From Raineya sp. (GTDB taxonomy: Bacteria > Bacteroidota > Bacteroidia > Cytophagales > Thermonemataceae), in assembly GCA_025454915.1 (NCBI GenBank), contig JALONN010000002.1, positions 248,001 through 312,000 on the forward strand: DNA of 64,000 nucleotides, given 5' to 3'. Shown here piece by piece: positions 1 through 8,143 of the stretch; position 1 is the stretch's first letter; each line of letters begins with the position of its first letter. The position numbers were made by a program, and so were the translations under genes. Below the pieces are notes generated by a model that saw only the letters and a program-made list of their open reading frames with translations, had not been told where the DNA came from and searched no databases.

Positions 1-126
1 TTGCCTCAAAAAGTTTGTATAGTGTGTCAGAGACCATTTACTTGGAGAAAAAAGTGGGAAAAGGTATGGGAACAAATTTTATATTGTAGTGATAAATGTA
101 GACAACAAAGAAAAGAGAAAATTTAA
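1..126 (+). CDS. DUF2256 small zinc-ribbon-like protein, 5' truncated
   Basis: The first 41 codons in frame 1, ending in TAA, read as the C-terminal part of a DUF2256 protein: Cys-x2-Cys, then [10 protein letters not shown], a tryptophan-containing linker, and YCS-x2-CR. This Cys pattern is the family signature and presumably binds zinc; the family has no known role. Members usually begin a few residues before the first CxxC, so the true start probably lies just outside the window. The TTG at position 1 is a possible but unproven start. hisF follows 38 nt later, with a TATATTTG box between them, so co-transcription is not assured. Confidence 0.75.
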   Translation: MPQKVCIVCQRPFTWRKKWEKVWEQILYCSDKCRQQRKEKI

Positions 127-133
127 AAGTTTA

Positions 134-141
134 TATATTTG
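134..141 (+). promoter_or_regulatory. Bacteroidota -7 box upstream of hisF
   Basis: TATATTTG fits the Bacteroidota -7 consensus TAnnTTTG and ends 23 nt before the hisF start codon, a spacing similar to the better promoters in this window. I see no TTTG at the expected 19-20 nt upstream, so only half of the promoter is supported. Confidence 0.4.
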
Positions 142-164
142 CCTTCCATTTATCATAGTAGTTT

Positions 165-920
165 ATGCTCACAAAAAGAATAATTCCTTGTTTAGATATA
201 AAAGATGGTAGAACTGTAAAAGGTGTAAATTTTGAAAACCTGATAGATGCAGGAAACCCAGTTGAATTAGCACAGCGTTATGCAGAAGAAGGAGCTGATG
301 AGTTGGTGTTTTTAGATATAAATGCAACAGTTGAGGGAAGAAAAACTTTAGTGGCTTTGGTGAAAGAAATAGCAGCACACTTAAATATCCCTTTTACTGT
401 AGGTGGTGGTATTAGTAGTAAACAAGATGTATCTGAACTATTGAATGCAGGAGCAGATAAAATCTCAATCAATTCTTCTGCAGTTAGAAATCCTCAATTG
501 GTTGATGAACTGGCTTTAGAATTTGGTAGCCAATGTATAGTAGTAGCCATTGATACCAAAAATATAAATCATACTCATTATGTTCATACACATGGAGGGC
601 GAAAACCCACAGACATACAAACATTTCAATGGGCAAAAGAAGTGACCCAAAGAGGAGCTGGTGAAATTCTGCTAACGTCTATGGATGCTGATGGCACAAA
701 AGCTGGTTTTGATGTGTCTATTACAGCTCAAATTTCAAAAGCTGTTTCTATTCCTGTAATTGCTTCTGGAGGGGCAGGCTCCATGAAAGATTTCTCAGAA
801 GTATTTACAAACGGAAAAGCAGATGCTGCTCTTGCAGCTAGTATTTTTCATTTTAAGGAAATAGCTATTCGAGATTTAAAACAGTATCTTTATGAACAAA
901 ATATTTCAGTAAGACAATAA
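165..920 (+). CDS. hisF: Imidazole glycerol phosphate synthase cyclase subunit HisF
   Basis: 251 residues, full length for HisF. This TIM-barrel subunit uses ammonia delivered by HisH to convert PRFAR into imidazole glycerol phosphate and AICAR in histidine biosynthesis, in the cytoplasm. The catalytic pair is visible: Asp11 in CLDIKDGR and Asp130 in VVAIDTK. The phosphate-binding loops TVGGGI (about residues 78-83) and ASGGAG (about 202-207) are present. No other his gene is in view; hisF is normally late in the his operon, so hisH and hisA may lie to the left, although a DUF2256 gene intervenes. A strong hairpin terminator follows immediately. Confidence 0.97.
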   Translation: MLTKRIIPCLDIKDGRTVKGVNFENLIDAGNPVELAQRYAEEGADELVFLDINATVEGRKTLVALVKEIAAHLNIPFTVGGGISSKQDVSELLNAGADKISINSSAVRNPQLVDELALEFGSQCIVVAIDTKNINHTHYVHTHGGRKPTDIQTFQWAKEVTQRGAGEILLTSMDADGTKAGFDVSITAQISKAVSIPVIASGGAGSMKDFSEVFTNGKADAALAASIFHFKEIAIRDLKQYLYEQNISVRQ

Positions 921-950
921 AAAAAGGATAGCATCTGCTATCCTTTTTTT
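918..950. terminator. Bidirectional terminator, hisF / peptide-binding lipoprotein
   Basis: Inverted repeat AAAAAAGGATAGCA / TGCTATCCTTTTTT with a 2-nt centre. Flanking A- and T-runs let it work on both strands of this convergent junction. Confidence 0.85.
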
Positions 951-965
951 ATAAAACTTTATTTA

Positions 966-2651
966 TTACTTAGAAGCAGTTGCTTTCTTTTCACCTTCTT
1001 TTTCATTCTTATCTCCAAAATCCACATTTTCTAAGAATAAAATGTTTGTTGGGTTAGTTTTTAACCCTTTTAATTTCTTGTTATAGATTCTTAAAATTTC
1101 ATCATAATACAATACAATAACAGGAGATTCTTCAATCAATAAGTTATCCATATCATGATAATATTTGTAAAGAAGTAAATGATTTTCATCATGTTCATCT
1201 TTAGATTGAGCTTCATCATAAAGTCTATCAAACTCTTTGCTCACAAAATTAGTTTTGTTAGGACCTACAGGTGAGAAGTTTTGACTATAAAACATAGCAA
1301 AGTAGTTCTCAGCATCTGGATAATCACCTAACCAAGACCCTCTAAATAAAGTAACTTTTCCCTCATCTACCATTTGTTGGTGGGTTACAAATTGATTGCT
1401 TTCTATAGTTACATTTACGCCTATTTCACTCCATTGCTTCTTGATAAATTCTGCAATTTCTTTATCTGTTTGATAAGTATGAAGTTTTAATTCTGGTAAA
1501 CCCTTACCTCCTTCATGACCAATTTCTTTCAACAATTGACGAGCTTTTGCCAAGTTATATGTATATCCTTTTACTCGTACAGAATCAAAAGAAGGTAGAG
1601 CAGCAGGTGTAATACCTGAAATACCAGGCATACCTAAACCATTACGCAATGAAAGTACAATCTGATCTCTATCTATGGCATAACTTAAAGCTTGACGAAA
1701 TTTCTTCTTTAAGAAAGGATGTGTAGTATCTTTATATTTTCCAACATTCAATTGAAAACCAATGTATTCTGTATTCATATAAGGAACTTTATCTACATTA
1801 TATTTCTTACGGAATTCCTCTTTTACTTTTCCTTTATCTAAAAGATCTTTTGCTGTTTCAGGAAGACCTGTAATGAAATCTAATTTACCAGCAACAAATT
1901 CGTTGTATGCCTGATTAGGGTCATTTATAAATGAAACTTGAACAACGTCTATCAAAGGCAATTTACGACCATCATGGTCCATTTTCCAATAGTGCTCATT
2001 TTTAGATAAAATGAGTTTTTCGCCTTCCTTCCACTCTTTCAATTGAAAAGGACCAGTACCTACAGGGTGAGCTCTGAAATCATCTTTGTACTTATCTATG
2101 GCTTCTTTAGGAATAACAAATGCATAAGGCATTGTAAGCATTTCTAAAAAAGGAGGAAATTTCTTTTGCAAACGAATTTGTAGAGTATATCTATCAATAG
2201 CAACAAAAGCAGAATCAGGATTAGGGTGCACTTTACCTCTAAAAATCCAAGCTCCTGTACTACGAGTTTTAGGATTTAAAATCCTCTGAAAACTGTAAAC
2301 AAAGTCTTCAGCGTGTACTTCTCTACCTGTGTTACCAGGAAAACAGGCATCATCCTGAAAACGAATATTCTTTTTCAGCCTAAAAGTATAAATGGTTTCT
2401 GTAGAATCCCAAGAATAAGACTCCGCAATGGATTGTGTAGGGTGCATATTTTCATCCAATTCCAAAAGTCCATTGAATATTTGACTTGTAGCCCAGACAC
2501 TTGCTCTGTTTCGAGCTTGAGCAGGGTCTAAAGAATTCAAACCACCCGTTTGATTATAACGGAAGACTTTTTTACCTCCATTATCTTCTTTACTACCACA
2601 GGAGGCAAAGAGGAATAGAGCCACAGCGAACAATAATAATTGTCTCATCAT
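966..2651 (-). CDS. Oligopeptide ABC transporter substrate-binding lipoprotein (SBP family 5)
   Basis: 561 residues. The N-terminus is a lipoprotein signal with a hydrophobic core and the lipobox FASC at Cys18, followed by an acidic/Lys tail (GSKED). The body matches extracellular solute-binding protein family 5 (OppA/DppA-like): an early SLDPA motif, 'YTFRLKKNIRFQD', 'HAEDFVYSFQRILNP' and 'ALSYAIDRDQIV' segments typical of the peptide-binding lobes. It should capture peptides at the cell envelope for an ABC importer. No permease or ATPase is adjacent, so it either serves a transporter elsewhere or is an orphan. A CAAATATA box at 2732-2739 (TATATTTG on this strand) could be part of its promoter, but no correctly spaced -33 was seen. 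The ligand is not predictable. Confidence 0.9.
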   Translation of the reverse strand: MMRQLLLFAVALFLFASCGSKEDNGGKKVFRYNQTGGLNSLDPAQARNRASVWATSQIFNGLLELDENMHPTQSIAESYSWDSTETIYTFRLKKNIRFQDDACFPGNTGREVHAEDFVYSFQRILNPKTRSTGAWIFRGKVHPNPDSAFVAIDRYTLQIRLQKKFPPFLEMLTMPYAFVIPKEAIDKYKDDFRAHPVGTGPFQLKEWKEGEKLILSKNEHYWKMDHDGRKLPLIDVVQVSFINDPNQAYNEFVAGKLDFITGLPETAKDLLDKGKVKEEFRKKYNVDKVPYMNTEYIGFQLNVGKYKDTTHPFLKKKFRQALSYAIDRDQIVLSLRNGLGMPGISGITPAALPSFDSVRVKGYTYNLAKARQLLKEIGHEGGKGLPELKLHTYQTDKEIAEFIKKQWSEIGVNVTIESNQFVTHQQMVDEGKVTLFRGSWLGDYPDAENYFAMFYSQNFSPVGPNKTNFVSKEFDRLYDEAQSKDEHDENHLLLYKYYHDMDNLLIEESPVIVLYYDEILRIYNKKLKGLKTNPTNILFLENVDFGDKNEKEGEKKATASK

Positions 2652-2850
2652 AAAATTTTGAAATTGTTTGAATTAAAGTTCTATATTTGCATAAAATTTC
2701 TGAGAAAATTCACTTTTTACAAGAAATATTACAAATATATATTATTTTTGGTAAGCAAATTAAATTTTTTTTTAGAAAAAAAAAACGTTTCTTGCTTTTA
2801 TTCTATATAACAAACGGTTTTGAACTTACATACTAATACTATTTTAAAAT

Positions 2851-3636
2851 ATGGGTAAAATCATTGCCATAGCAAATCAAAAAGGAGGAGTAGGTAAAAC
2901 AACCACAGCCATCAATTTAGCTGCAAGTTTAGCTACTTTGGGCTATAAAACATTACTTGTAGATGCTGATCCTCAAGCAAATTCTACTTCAGGCTTAGGG
3001 CATAACCCTAAACAGATACAGACAAGTATTTATGAATGTATGGTAGATGATGCAAGTGCTACCCAAGCTACTTTGCCTGTATCCATAGAAAATTTATTCT
3101 TGATACCTTCACATATAGATTTAGTAGGTGCTGAGGTAGAGATGATTAATCTTGAAAGTAGAGAGGAAAAAATGAAAATAGCTCTCAATGCTATTAAAAA
3201 CGAGTACGATTTCATAGTTATAGATTGTTCGCCATCATTAGGGCTTATTACTGTAAATGCTCTTACAGCTGCCGATTCTGTACTAGTACCAGTCCAGTGT
3301 GAGTATTTTGCACTAGAAGGATTGGGAAAGCTACTCAACACTATTAAAATCATTCAGTCTAGACTTAATACTCGTTTGGAAATAGAAGGTATATTACTTA
3401 CCATGCACGACTCACGTGTTCGTTTATCTACTCAGGTAGTAGAAGATGTAAGCAATCACTTCAAGCAAATGGTATTTAAAACTGTTATACCCAGAAATGT
3501 ACGCTTGAGTGAATCACCAAGTTTTGGTCTTCCTGCTATTCAACACGATTCATCAAGTAAAGGTGCTGCCAGTTATTTGGAATTGGCAAAAGAAATACTA
3601 GAGAAAAATAAAATTAAAAAAAGTTCTGTAAAATAA
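2851..3636 (+). CDS. parA: Chromosome partitioning ATPase ParA (Soj family)
   Basis: 261 residues. The deviant Walker A KGGVGKTT is at residues 11-18 with the signature lysine Lys11. DADPQAN (about 39-45) and VIDCSPS follow, as in ParA/Soj proteins. ParA is a dimerising ATPase that binds DNA nonspecifically and moves ParB-parS complexes during chromosome segregation. It heads a same-strand run parA - DUF1648 - parB - DUF5683 - dapB - HAD with short gaps, and a parS-like site sits 2.9 kb downstream. A TTTG-N21-TATATTTG sequence at 2657-2689 could be its promoter, although it would give a leader of about 150 nt and the spacing is slightly long. Confidence 0.96.
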   Translation: MGKIIAIANQKGGVGKTTTAINLAASLATLGYKTLLVDADPQANSTSGLGHNPKQIQTSIYECMVDDASATQATLPVSIENLFLIPSHIDLVGAEVEMINLESREEKMKIALNAIKNEYDFIVIDCSPSLGLITVNALTAADSVLVPVQCEYFALEGLGKLLNTIKIIQSRLNTRLEIEGILLTMHDSRVRLSTQVVEDVSNHFKQMVFKTVIPRNVRLSESPSFGLPAIQHDSSSKGAASYLELAKEILEKNKIKKSSVK

Positions 3637-3648
3637 AATTTTACTCTA

Positions 3649-4155
3649 ATGAGCAAACCCAAAATTAATTTGGAAACAAAGCCTTTAGATAAAGTAATAG
3701 AAATCCTAACAGGGTTTCTATTACTTTTTATGTGGGCATGGTTATTATATCATTATTCATTACTACCAGAAAAAATACCAACCCATTTTAATCTCAATGG
3801 AGAAGCAGATGGTTTTGGAAAGAAGAGCGATTTGTTTATTCTTGCTACTTCTGCAACTATTATTTATATCTTGCTCTCAACGCTGAAAAAATTTCCACAC
3901 CTGCTCAATTATCCAGTTACTGTTACAGAACAAAATGCTCCCCAATTATATCATTTGAGTAATCAGATGCTCCGATTTTTAAAATTTCTGACAATCTTGG
4001 CAATGTGTATAGTGGAGGTTTTCAATATTAACATTGCTAAAAATAATGCAGGCAATTTACCTAATGGCTTAATTTTTGGAGTTATAAGCCTCATTTTTAT
4101 TTGCATAGCATACTTTATTATGAAGATGTTAATGATTTCTAAGAAAAATTCTTAA
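3649..4155 (+). CDS. DUF1648 membrane protein
   Basis: 168 residues. A signature stretch with IPTHFNLNGEADGFG (about residues 43-57) identifies a DUF1648 domain, the domain also found at the N-terminus of SdpI-type immunity proteins. About four hydrophobic segments are visible (roughly 18-38, 63-80, 110-128, 140-158), so it is an inner-membrane protein. Its function is unknown. It lies 12 nt after parA and 39 nt before parB, splitting what is usually a contiguous parAB pair. An alternative reading as an SdpI relative is weak because the C-terminal SdpI half is absent. Confidence 0.8.
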   Translation: MSKPKINLETKPLDKVIEILTGFLLLFMWAWLLYHYSLLPEKIPTHFNLNGEADGFGKKSDLFILATSATIIYILLSTLKKFPHLLNYPVTVTEQNAPQLYHLSNQMLRFLKFLTILAMCIVEVFNINIAKNNAGNLPNGLIFGVISLIFICIAYFIMKMLMISKKNS

Positions 4156-4160
4156 TTTTG
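4153..4160 (+). promoter_or_regulatory. Bacteroidota -7 box upstream of parB
   Basis: TAATTTTG matches TAnnTTTG. It overlaps the stop codon of the DUF1648 gene and ends 34 nt before parB. No TTTG was found 19-20 nt upstream. It could give parB its own transcript. Confidence 0.35.
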
Positions 4161-4194
4161 CAAAAATTTTAGGCATTGATAAAAGTAAAAAGAG

Positions 4195-5070
4195 ATGAAA
4201 AAAGGAGTATTAGGACGTGGTTTAGGGGCATTACTTACAGATTCTGTTCAACAAGAGGAAAAAGAAAAACCTGCAATTGTACAAGCCAGTATCAATGAAA
4301 TAGATGTGGAAAGTATAGAGGTAAATCCATATCAACCTCGTACAGATTTTGATGAAGATGCTCTTAATGAACTTTCTGAATCTATCAAATTACAAGGTAT
4401 TATACAACCTATTACAGTAAGGAAACTTAGTGAAGGCAAATATCAACTAATATCAGGTGAACGTCGTTTACAAGCATCTAAAAGAGCAGGTTTAAAATCA
4501 ATACCTGCCTACATTCGTACTGCCAATGATCAGCAAATGCTTGAAATGGCATTGATAGAGAATATTCAGAGGGAAAACTTAAACCCTATTGAAATAGCTC
4601 TCAGCTATCAACGTCTTATCTCAGAATGTAATTTAAAACAAGATGAGTTGGGTGACAGAGTAAGTAAAAACAGAACAACTGTTACTAACTATTTACGTTT
4701 ACTCAAACTCCCTCCTATGGTTCAGGCTGCCTTGAGAGATAAACAAATTAGTATGGGACATGCAAGAGCCATTATCAATGTGGATAATCCTGATGACCAA
4801 ATTGCTATTTTAAAGAAAATCTTACTTGAAGATTTATCTGTAAGAGCAGTAGAAGAATTGGTTAGAAATCTTTCTGCTTCCAAAACAAAACCCAAAAATA
4901 CTCCAAAATCTGAAAATAATTTTGAAATAAAACAAGTTCAGACAAAGCTTTCATCTCATTTTGGCACGAAAATATCTGTAAAAGCTAATAATAAAAATCA
5001 GGGAGAAATAAAAATACCTTTTAATTCAACTGAAGATTTGAATCGTATATTAGATATCTTAAATGTTTAG
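4195..5070 (+). CDS. parB: Chromosome partitioning protein ParB
   Basis: 291 residues, normal ParB length. The N-terminal LGRGLGALL (about residues 6-14) is the ParA-stimulating peptide. The CTP-binding/ParB core shows GERRLQA at 88-94 and ENIQRENLNP at 122-131. A helix-turn-helix with KNRTTVTNYLRLLKLP (about 159-174) follows, then a C-terminal dimerisation region. ParB clamps load at parS and spread along DNA, recruiting ParA and SMC. The downstream DUF5683 gene overlaps it by 8 nt, indicating coupled translation. The candidate parS is at 6519-6534. Confidence 0.97.
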   Translation: MKKGVLGRGLGALLTDSVQQEEKEKPAIVQASINEIDVESIEVNPYQPRTDFDEDALNELSESIKLQGIIQPITVRKLSEGKYQLISGERRLQASKRAGLKSIPAYIRTANDQQMLEMALIENIQRENLNPIEIALSYQRLISECNLKQDELGDRVSKNRTTVTNYLRLLKLPPMVQAALRDKQISMGHARAIINVDNPDDQIAILKKILLEDLSVRAVEELVRNLSASKTKPKNTPKSENNFEIKQVQTKLSSHFGTKISVKANNKNQGEIKIPFNSTEDLNRILDILNV

Positions 5071-5674
5071 CATATTCAATAAATATATTCTCTTTGGAAG
5101 AAATGAAAAGTGGAAAATAGGTATTAGGCTTATTTTCCTCGTTTTCTTTTTACCCCAAATAAATTTTGCACAAACTGATAGTACAGCTCGTAAAAAAGAT
5201 ACTATTCAGAAACCAAAAGGACGTTCTCCAAAAGTGGCAGCACTTCGAGCAGCTGTGTTACCTGGCTGGGGACAGATTTATAATAAAAAATATTGGAAAT
5301 TACCTTTGGTATATGGTGGTGCAATAGGCTTGGGCTACGGCATTTACTGGAACAATGCTTATTATCAGTATTATAGAGGTGTTTATCAGGAAGCTTTCTT
5401 AACAAATAATCCTAATAATATTAATCTAGACCAAGCAGCTCTTTTAAGAAATGAATTCAGAAGAAGTAAAGAACAGTTAATTATTGGAAGTGTTGTATTT
5501 TATGGACTGACAGTTGTTGATGCTATTGTCGATGCACATTTTTCAACATACGATGTTAGTGATGATTTGACACTTAAAATTTATCCAAAGATAGATTTTA
5601 GTCCACAAGGACAAGCATACTTTGCTACAACTATACAGTTTGGAATCAGAAATAAAAAGAAATTACAGCCTTAA
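5063..5674 (+). CDS. DUF5683 envelope protein
   Basis: 203 residues. A signal peptide or membrane anchor (hydrophobic residues about 20-36, ending in NFAQ) precedes the DUF5683 core, recognised by AAVLPGWGQIYNKKYWK and a following Gly/Tyr-rich hydrophobic segment. The function is unknown; the family is typical of Bacteroidota and often sits between parB and dapB, exactly as here. It overlaps the end of parB by 8 nt and is followed by dapB after 27 nt. It has two to three hydrophobic segments and is probably an envelope protein. Confidence 0.85.
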   Translation: MFSIFNKYILFGRNEKWKIGIRLIFLVFFLPQINFAQTDSTARKKDTIQKPKGRSPKVAALRAAVLPGWGQIYNKKYWKLPLVYGGAIGLGYGIYWNNAYYQYYRGVYQEAFLTNNPNNINLDQAALLRNEFRRSKEQLIIGSVVFYGLTVVDAIVDAHFSTYDVSDDLTLKIYPKIDFSPQGQAYFATTIQFGIRNKKKLQP

Positions 5675-5701
5675 AACTTCAACCTAAAATTTTATACATT
5701 T

Positions 5702-6424
5702 ATGAATATTGCTTTGATTGGTTATGGTAAAATGGGCAAAGAAATTGAAAAAATAGCCCTTGAGCGTGGACATCAGATATCTTTTAAAATTAATATAGAA
5801 AATAAAGAAGATCTTCTTAAAATATCTCCTGCTAATACAGATGTTGCAATAGAGTTTACTCAGCCTGAAACAGCTTTTGAAAATATTCAAACTGCTTTAA
5901 ATAATAAAGTATCTGTGGTTTCTGGTACAACAGGGTGGTTAGAGAAAAAATCAGAAATAGAGCAAATCGCTACTTCTCAAGAAAAAGCATTTTTCTATGC
6001 TTCTAATTTTAGTTTAGGAGTAAATCTGTTTTTTCAACTCAATGAATATTTAGCAAAATTGATGAGTAAACACTCTCAATACCAATTAAGTATGGAGGAA
6101 ATTCATCACACAGAAAAAAAAGATGCTCCAAGTGGTACAGCCATTAGTTTAGCAAAAGGTATCATGGAGAATTACTCACAAAAAACAAGTTGGGTAAATC
6201 ATGAAACAGAAAATCAGGAAGAGATAGCGATTATTTCCAAAAGAGAACCTCATGTTCCTGGTACACATATTATTACATATAGCTCTCCAGAAGATTTCAT
6301 AGAAATTAAACATGAAGCTTACAGTCGAAAAGGCTTTGCATTGGGAGCTGTGCTTGCTGCTGAATTCATCAAAGATAAAAAAGGAGTTTTGGGCATGAAA
6401 GACCTCCTTGCCGGAGCTTTATAA
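5702..6424 (+). CDS. dapB: 4-hydroxy-tetrahydrodipicolinate reductase
   Basis: 240 residues, the short form usual in Bacteroidota (about 270 in E. coli). It reduces 4-hydroxy-tetrahydrodipicolinate with NAD(P)H in the lysine/diaminopimelate pathway. The Rossmann motif GYGKMG is at 7-12. The catalytic segment EIHHTEKKDAPSGTA covers about 133-147, with the catalytic His136 and Lys140 region. The C-terminal RKGFALGA also fits. It is followed after 3 nt by the HAD gene. Confidence 0.96.
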   Translation: MNIALIGYGKMGKEIEKIALERGHQISFKINIENKEDLLKISPANTDVAIEFTQPETAFENIQTALNNKVSVVSGTTGWLEKKSEIEQIATSQEKAFFYASNFSLGVNLFFQLNEYLAKLMSKHSQYQLSMEEIHHTEKKDAPSGTAISLAKGIMENYSQKTSWVNHETENQEEIAIISKREPHVPGTHIITYSSPEDFIEIKHEAYSRKGFALGAVLAAEFIKDKKGVLGMKDLLAGAL

Positions 6425-6427
6425 TTT

Positions 6428-6880
6428 ATGCGAATGGCATTCGATTTAGACGATACTTTAATATCTTCTAAGCCTAATTTTTTAATACAAAAACCTGTTT
6501 ATCAGATTATTGCAAAAATGTTTCATGTGGAACATTTAAGAAAAAATACAACAGAAATTTTTCATTTTTGCAAAAAAAATAAAATAGAAACATGGATATA
6601 TACAACTTCTTTTAGAAGTAAAATATATATTTATTTCTTATTCTTATTGAACGGGATAAAATTGCAAGGTGTTGTAAATCAAAATGTTCATAATAAAAAA
6701 GTAAAACATAAAGCAACAAAATATCCTCCTGTTTTTGGAATAGATTTATTAATAGATGATAGTGAGGGAGTAAAAAAAGAAGGGGAATTATATGGTTTTG
6801 ATGTACTTTGTATCAAAACTGATGATCAAGAATGGATAGAAAAAGTTAAGCAAAAAATAATAGAAAAAAAGCCTTTGTAG
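6428..6880 (+). CDS. Small HAD-like hydrolase carrying a parS-like site
   Basis: 150 residues. HAD motif I is FDLDDTL (about 5-11), motif II is the Thr/Ser in YTTSF, and an acidic motif IV is LLIDDSEG (about 106-113). The substrate is unknown; it could be a phosphatase. It follows dapB by 3 nt. In its cap-like region the protein reads MFHVEH, the peptide produced when a parS 16-mer lies in this frame, so part of its sequence may be conserved as DNA. Its stop codon TAG at 6878-6880 is inside the left arm of the terminator hairpin. Confidence 0.8.
   Translation: MRMAFDLDDTLISSKPNFLIQKPVYQIIAKMFHVEHLRKNTTEIFHFCKKNKIETWIYTTSFRSKIYIYFLFLLNGIKLQGVVNQNVHNKKVKHKATKYPPVFGIDLLIDDSEGVKKEGELYGFDVLCIKTDDQEWIEKVKQKIIEKKPL
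6519..6534. promoter_or_regulatory. parS-like centromere site
   Basis: TGTTTCATGTGGAACA; read on the reverse strand it is TGTTCCACATGAAACA, one base from the classical bacterial parS TGTTCCACGTGAAACA. It lies 1.4 kb downstream of parB, the normal neighbourhood for parS, and encodes the tell-tale peptide MFHVEH within the HAD gene. It should be a ParB nucleation site. The similarity is seen directly; ParB binding is inferred. Confidence 0.8.
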
Positions 6881-6898
6881 ATTTCTACAAAGGCTTTT
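6867..6898. terminator. Bidirectional terminator, HAD / thiolase
   Basis: A 15-bp inverted repeat (AAAAGCCTTTGTAGA and its complement) with a 2-nt centre, flanked by A- and T-runs. The left arm contains the HAD stop codon. Confidence 0.85.
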
Positions 6899-6904
6899 AG
6901 TTTT

Positions 6905-8074
6905 TTATAACAATTCGAAAATACCAGCAACACCTTGCCCCCCACCAACACAAGCACTTACCATACCATATTTAGCATTTCTTCTTCGCATTTCATTGAA
7001 TAATTGTACGGATAATTTTGCACCTGAACAACCTAGAGGGTGTCCAAGAGCAATAGCTCCACCATTTACGTTTGTAATAGATTTATCAATACCTAATTCT
7101 TGAATAACTGCCAAACTTTGAGCGGCAAAAGCTTCATTTAGTTCAATCAAGCCTATATCTGAAAGTTTTAAACCTGCTTTAGTCAACGCCTTGGGAATAG
7201 CAGCCACAGGACCAATACCCATGATACGAGGTTCAACGCCCATTACACTATAAGACATTAATCTTGCGATGGGTTTCAAACCAAGTTCATTGACCATTTT
7301 CTCTGACATAATCATTACGAAAGCTGCACCATCAGAAGTTTGAGAAGAATTTCCTGCTGTTACACTTCCTCCTGCTGCAAATGCAGGTTTTAATTTTGCA
7401 AGAGCTTCAATTGTAGTTTCTGCTCTTGGTCCTTCATCTGTATCTACAACCCAAGATTTTTTCTTTTTCTTTCCTTCTTCTACATAAACTTCTTCCACAG
7501 TGATGGGTACAATTTCATTTTTAAATGCTCCACTCTTGATAGCTTCAACAGCTCTCATATTAGAGATATAAGCAAATTCATCTTGAGCATCTCTACCAAT
7601 TTTATAATCTTGAGCTACTTGTTCAGCAGTAAGTCCCATGCTCAAATAATATGCAGGATGATTGGTTGCTACTTGGAAATTCAAAGCAGGCTTATAACCC
7701 ATCATAGGTACAAGGGACATAGATTCTGTTCCTCCTGCAATGATACAATCTGCCATACCAGCATTGATACGTTCAGAAGCAATAGCAATAGCTTCTAAGC
7801 CAGAGCCACAATAACGATTGATAACAAAGCCTGGAACATTTACAGGTAACGACTGCAACGCAATCATCCTGCCTATTTGCATACCTTGCTCAGCTTCAGG
7901 GATAGCACAACCCACAATCAGGTCTTCAACTCTTGAAGCATCAAAATTGGGAACAGATTTTACCAAATGTTTGATAACCTCAGCAGCAAGGTCATCAGGG
8001 CGAGTGAAACGAAACCCGCCTCTTTTAGATTTTCCTACGGCTGTACGATAGCCAGCCACTATATATGCATTCAT
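6905..8074 (-). CDS. fadA: Acetyl-CoA C-acyltransferase (thiolase)
   Basis: 389 residues, full thiolase length. It cleaves 3-ketoacyl-CoA with CoA in the last step of beta-oxidation. The acylated nucleophile Cys89 is in [10 protein letters not shown], the NEAFAAQ motif is present, His345 is in [11 protein letters not shown] and the second Cys375 is in ACVGGGQG. It lies 69 nt downstream of a FadN-like gene on the same strand, so the two form a beta-oxidation operon. The pair lacks an adjacent acyl-CoA dehydrogenase. Substrate chain length cannot be read from the sequence; a biosynthetic acetoacetyl-CoA thiolase is less likely in this setting. Confidence 0.95.
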   Translation of the reverse strand: MNAYIVAGYRTAVGKSKRGGFRFTRPDDLAAEVIKHLVKSVPNFDASRVEDLIVGCAIPEAEQGMQIGRMIALQSLPVNVPGFVINRYCGSGLEAIAIASERINAGMADCIIAGGTESMSLVPMMGYKPALNFQVATNHPAYYLSMGLTAEQVAQDYKIGRDAQDEFAYISNMRAVEAIKSGAFKNEIVPITVEEVYVEEGKKKKKSWVVDTDEGPRAETTIEALAKLKPAFAAGGSVTAGNSSQTSDGAAFVMIMSEKMVNELGLKPIARLMSYSVMGVEPRIMGIGPVAAIPKALTKAGLKLSDIGLIELNEAFAAQSLAVIQELGIDKSITNVNGGAIALGHPLGCSGAKLSVQLFNEMRRRNAKYGMVSACVGGGQGVAGIFELL

Positions 8075-8143
8075 TTTTTTTCAGTTTAAGGTAAATAATG
8101 GATAATTTAGAAACCAATACTGGTCTTTTAAAATTTTCCAAGA

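Noticed and set aside
169..378. Many other open frames antisense to real genes (for example here inside hisF)
   Set aside because: They lie opposite conserved genes, show no start signals and no protein features.
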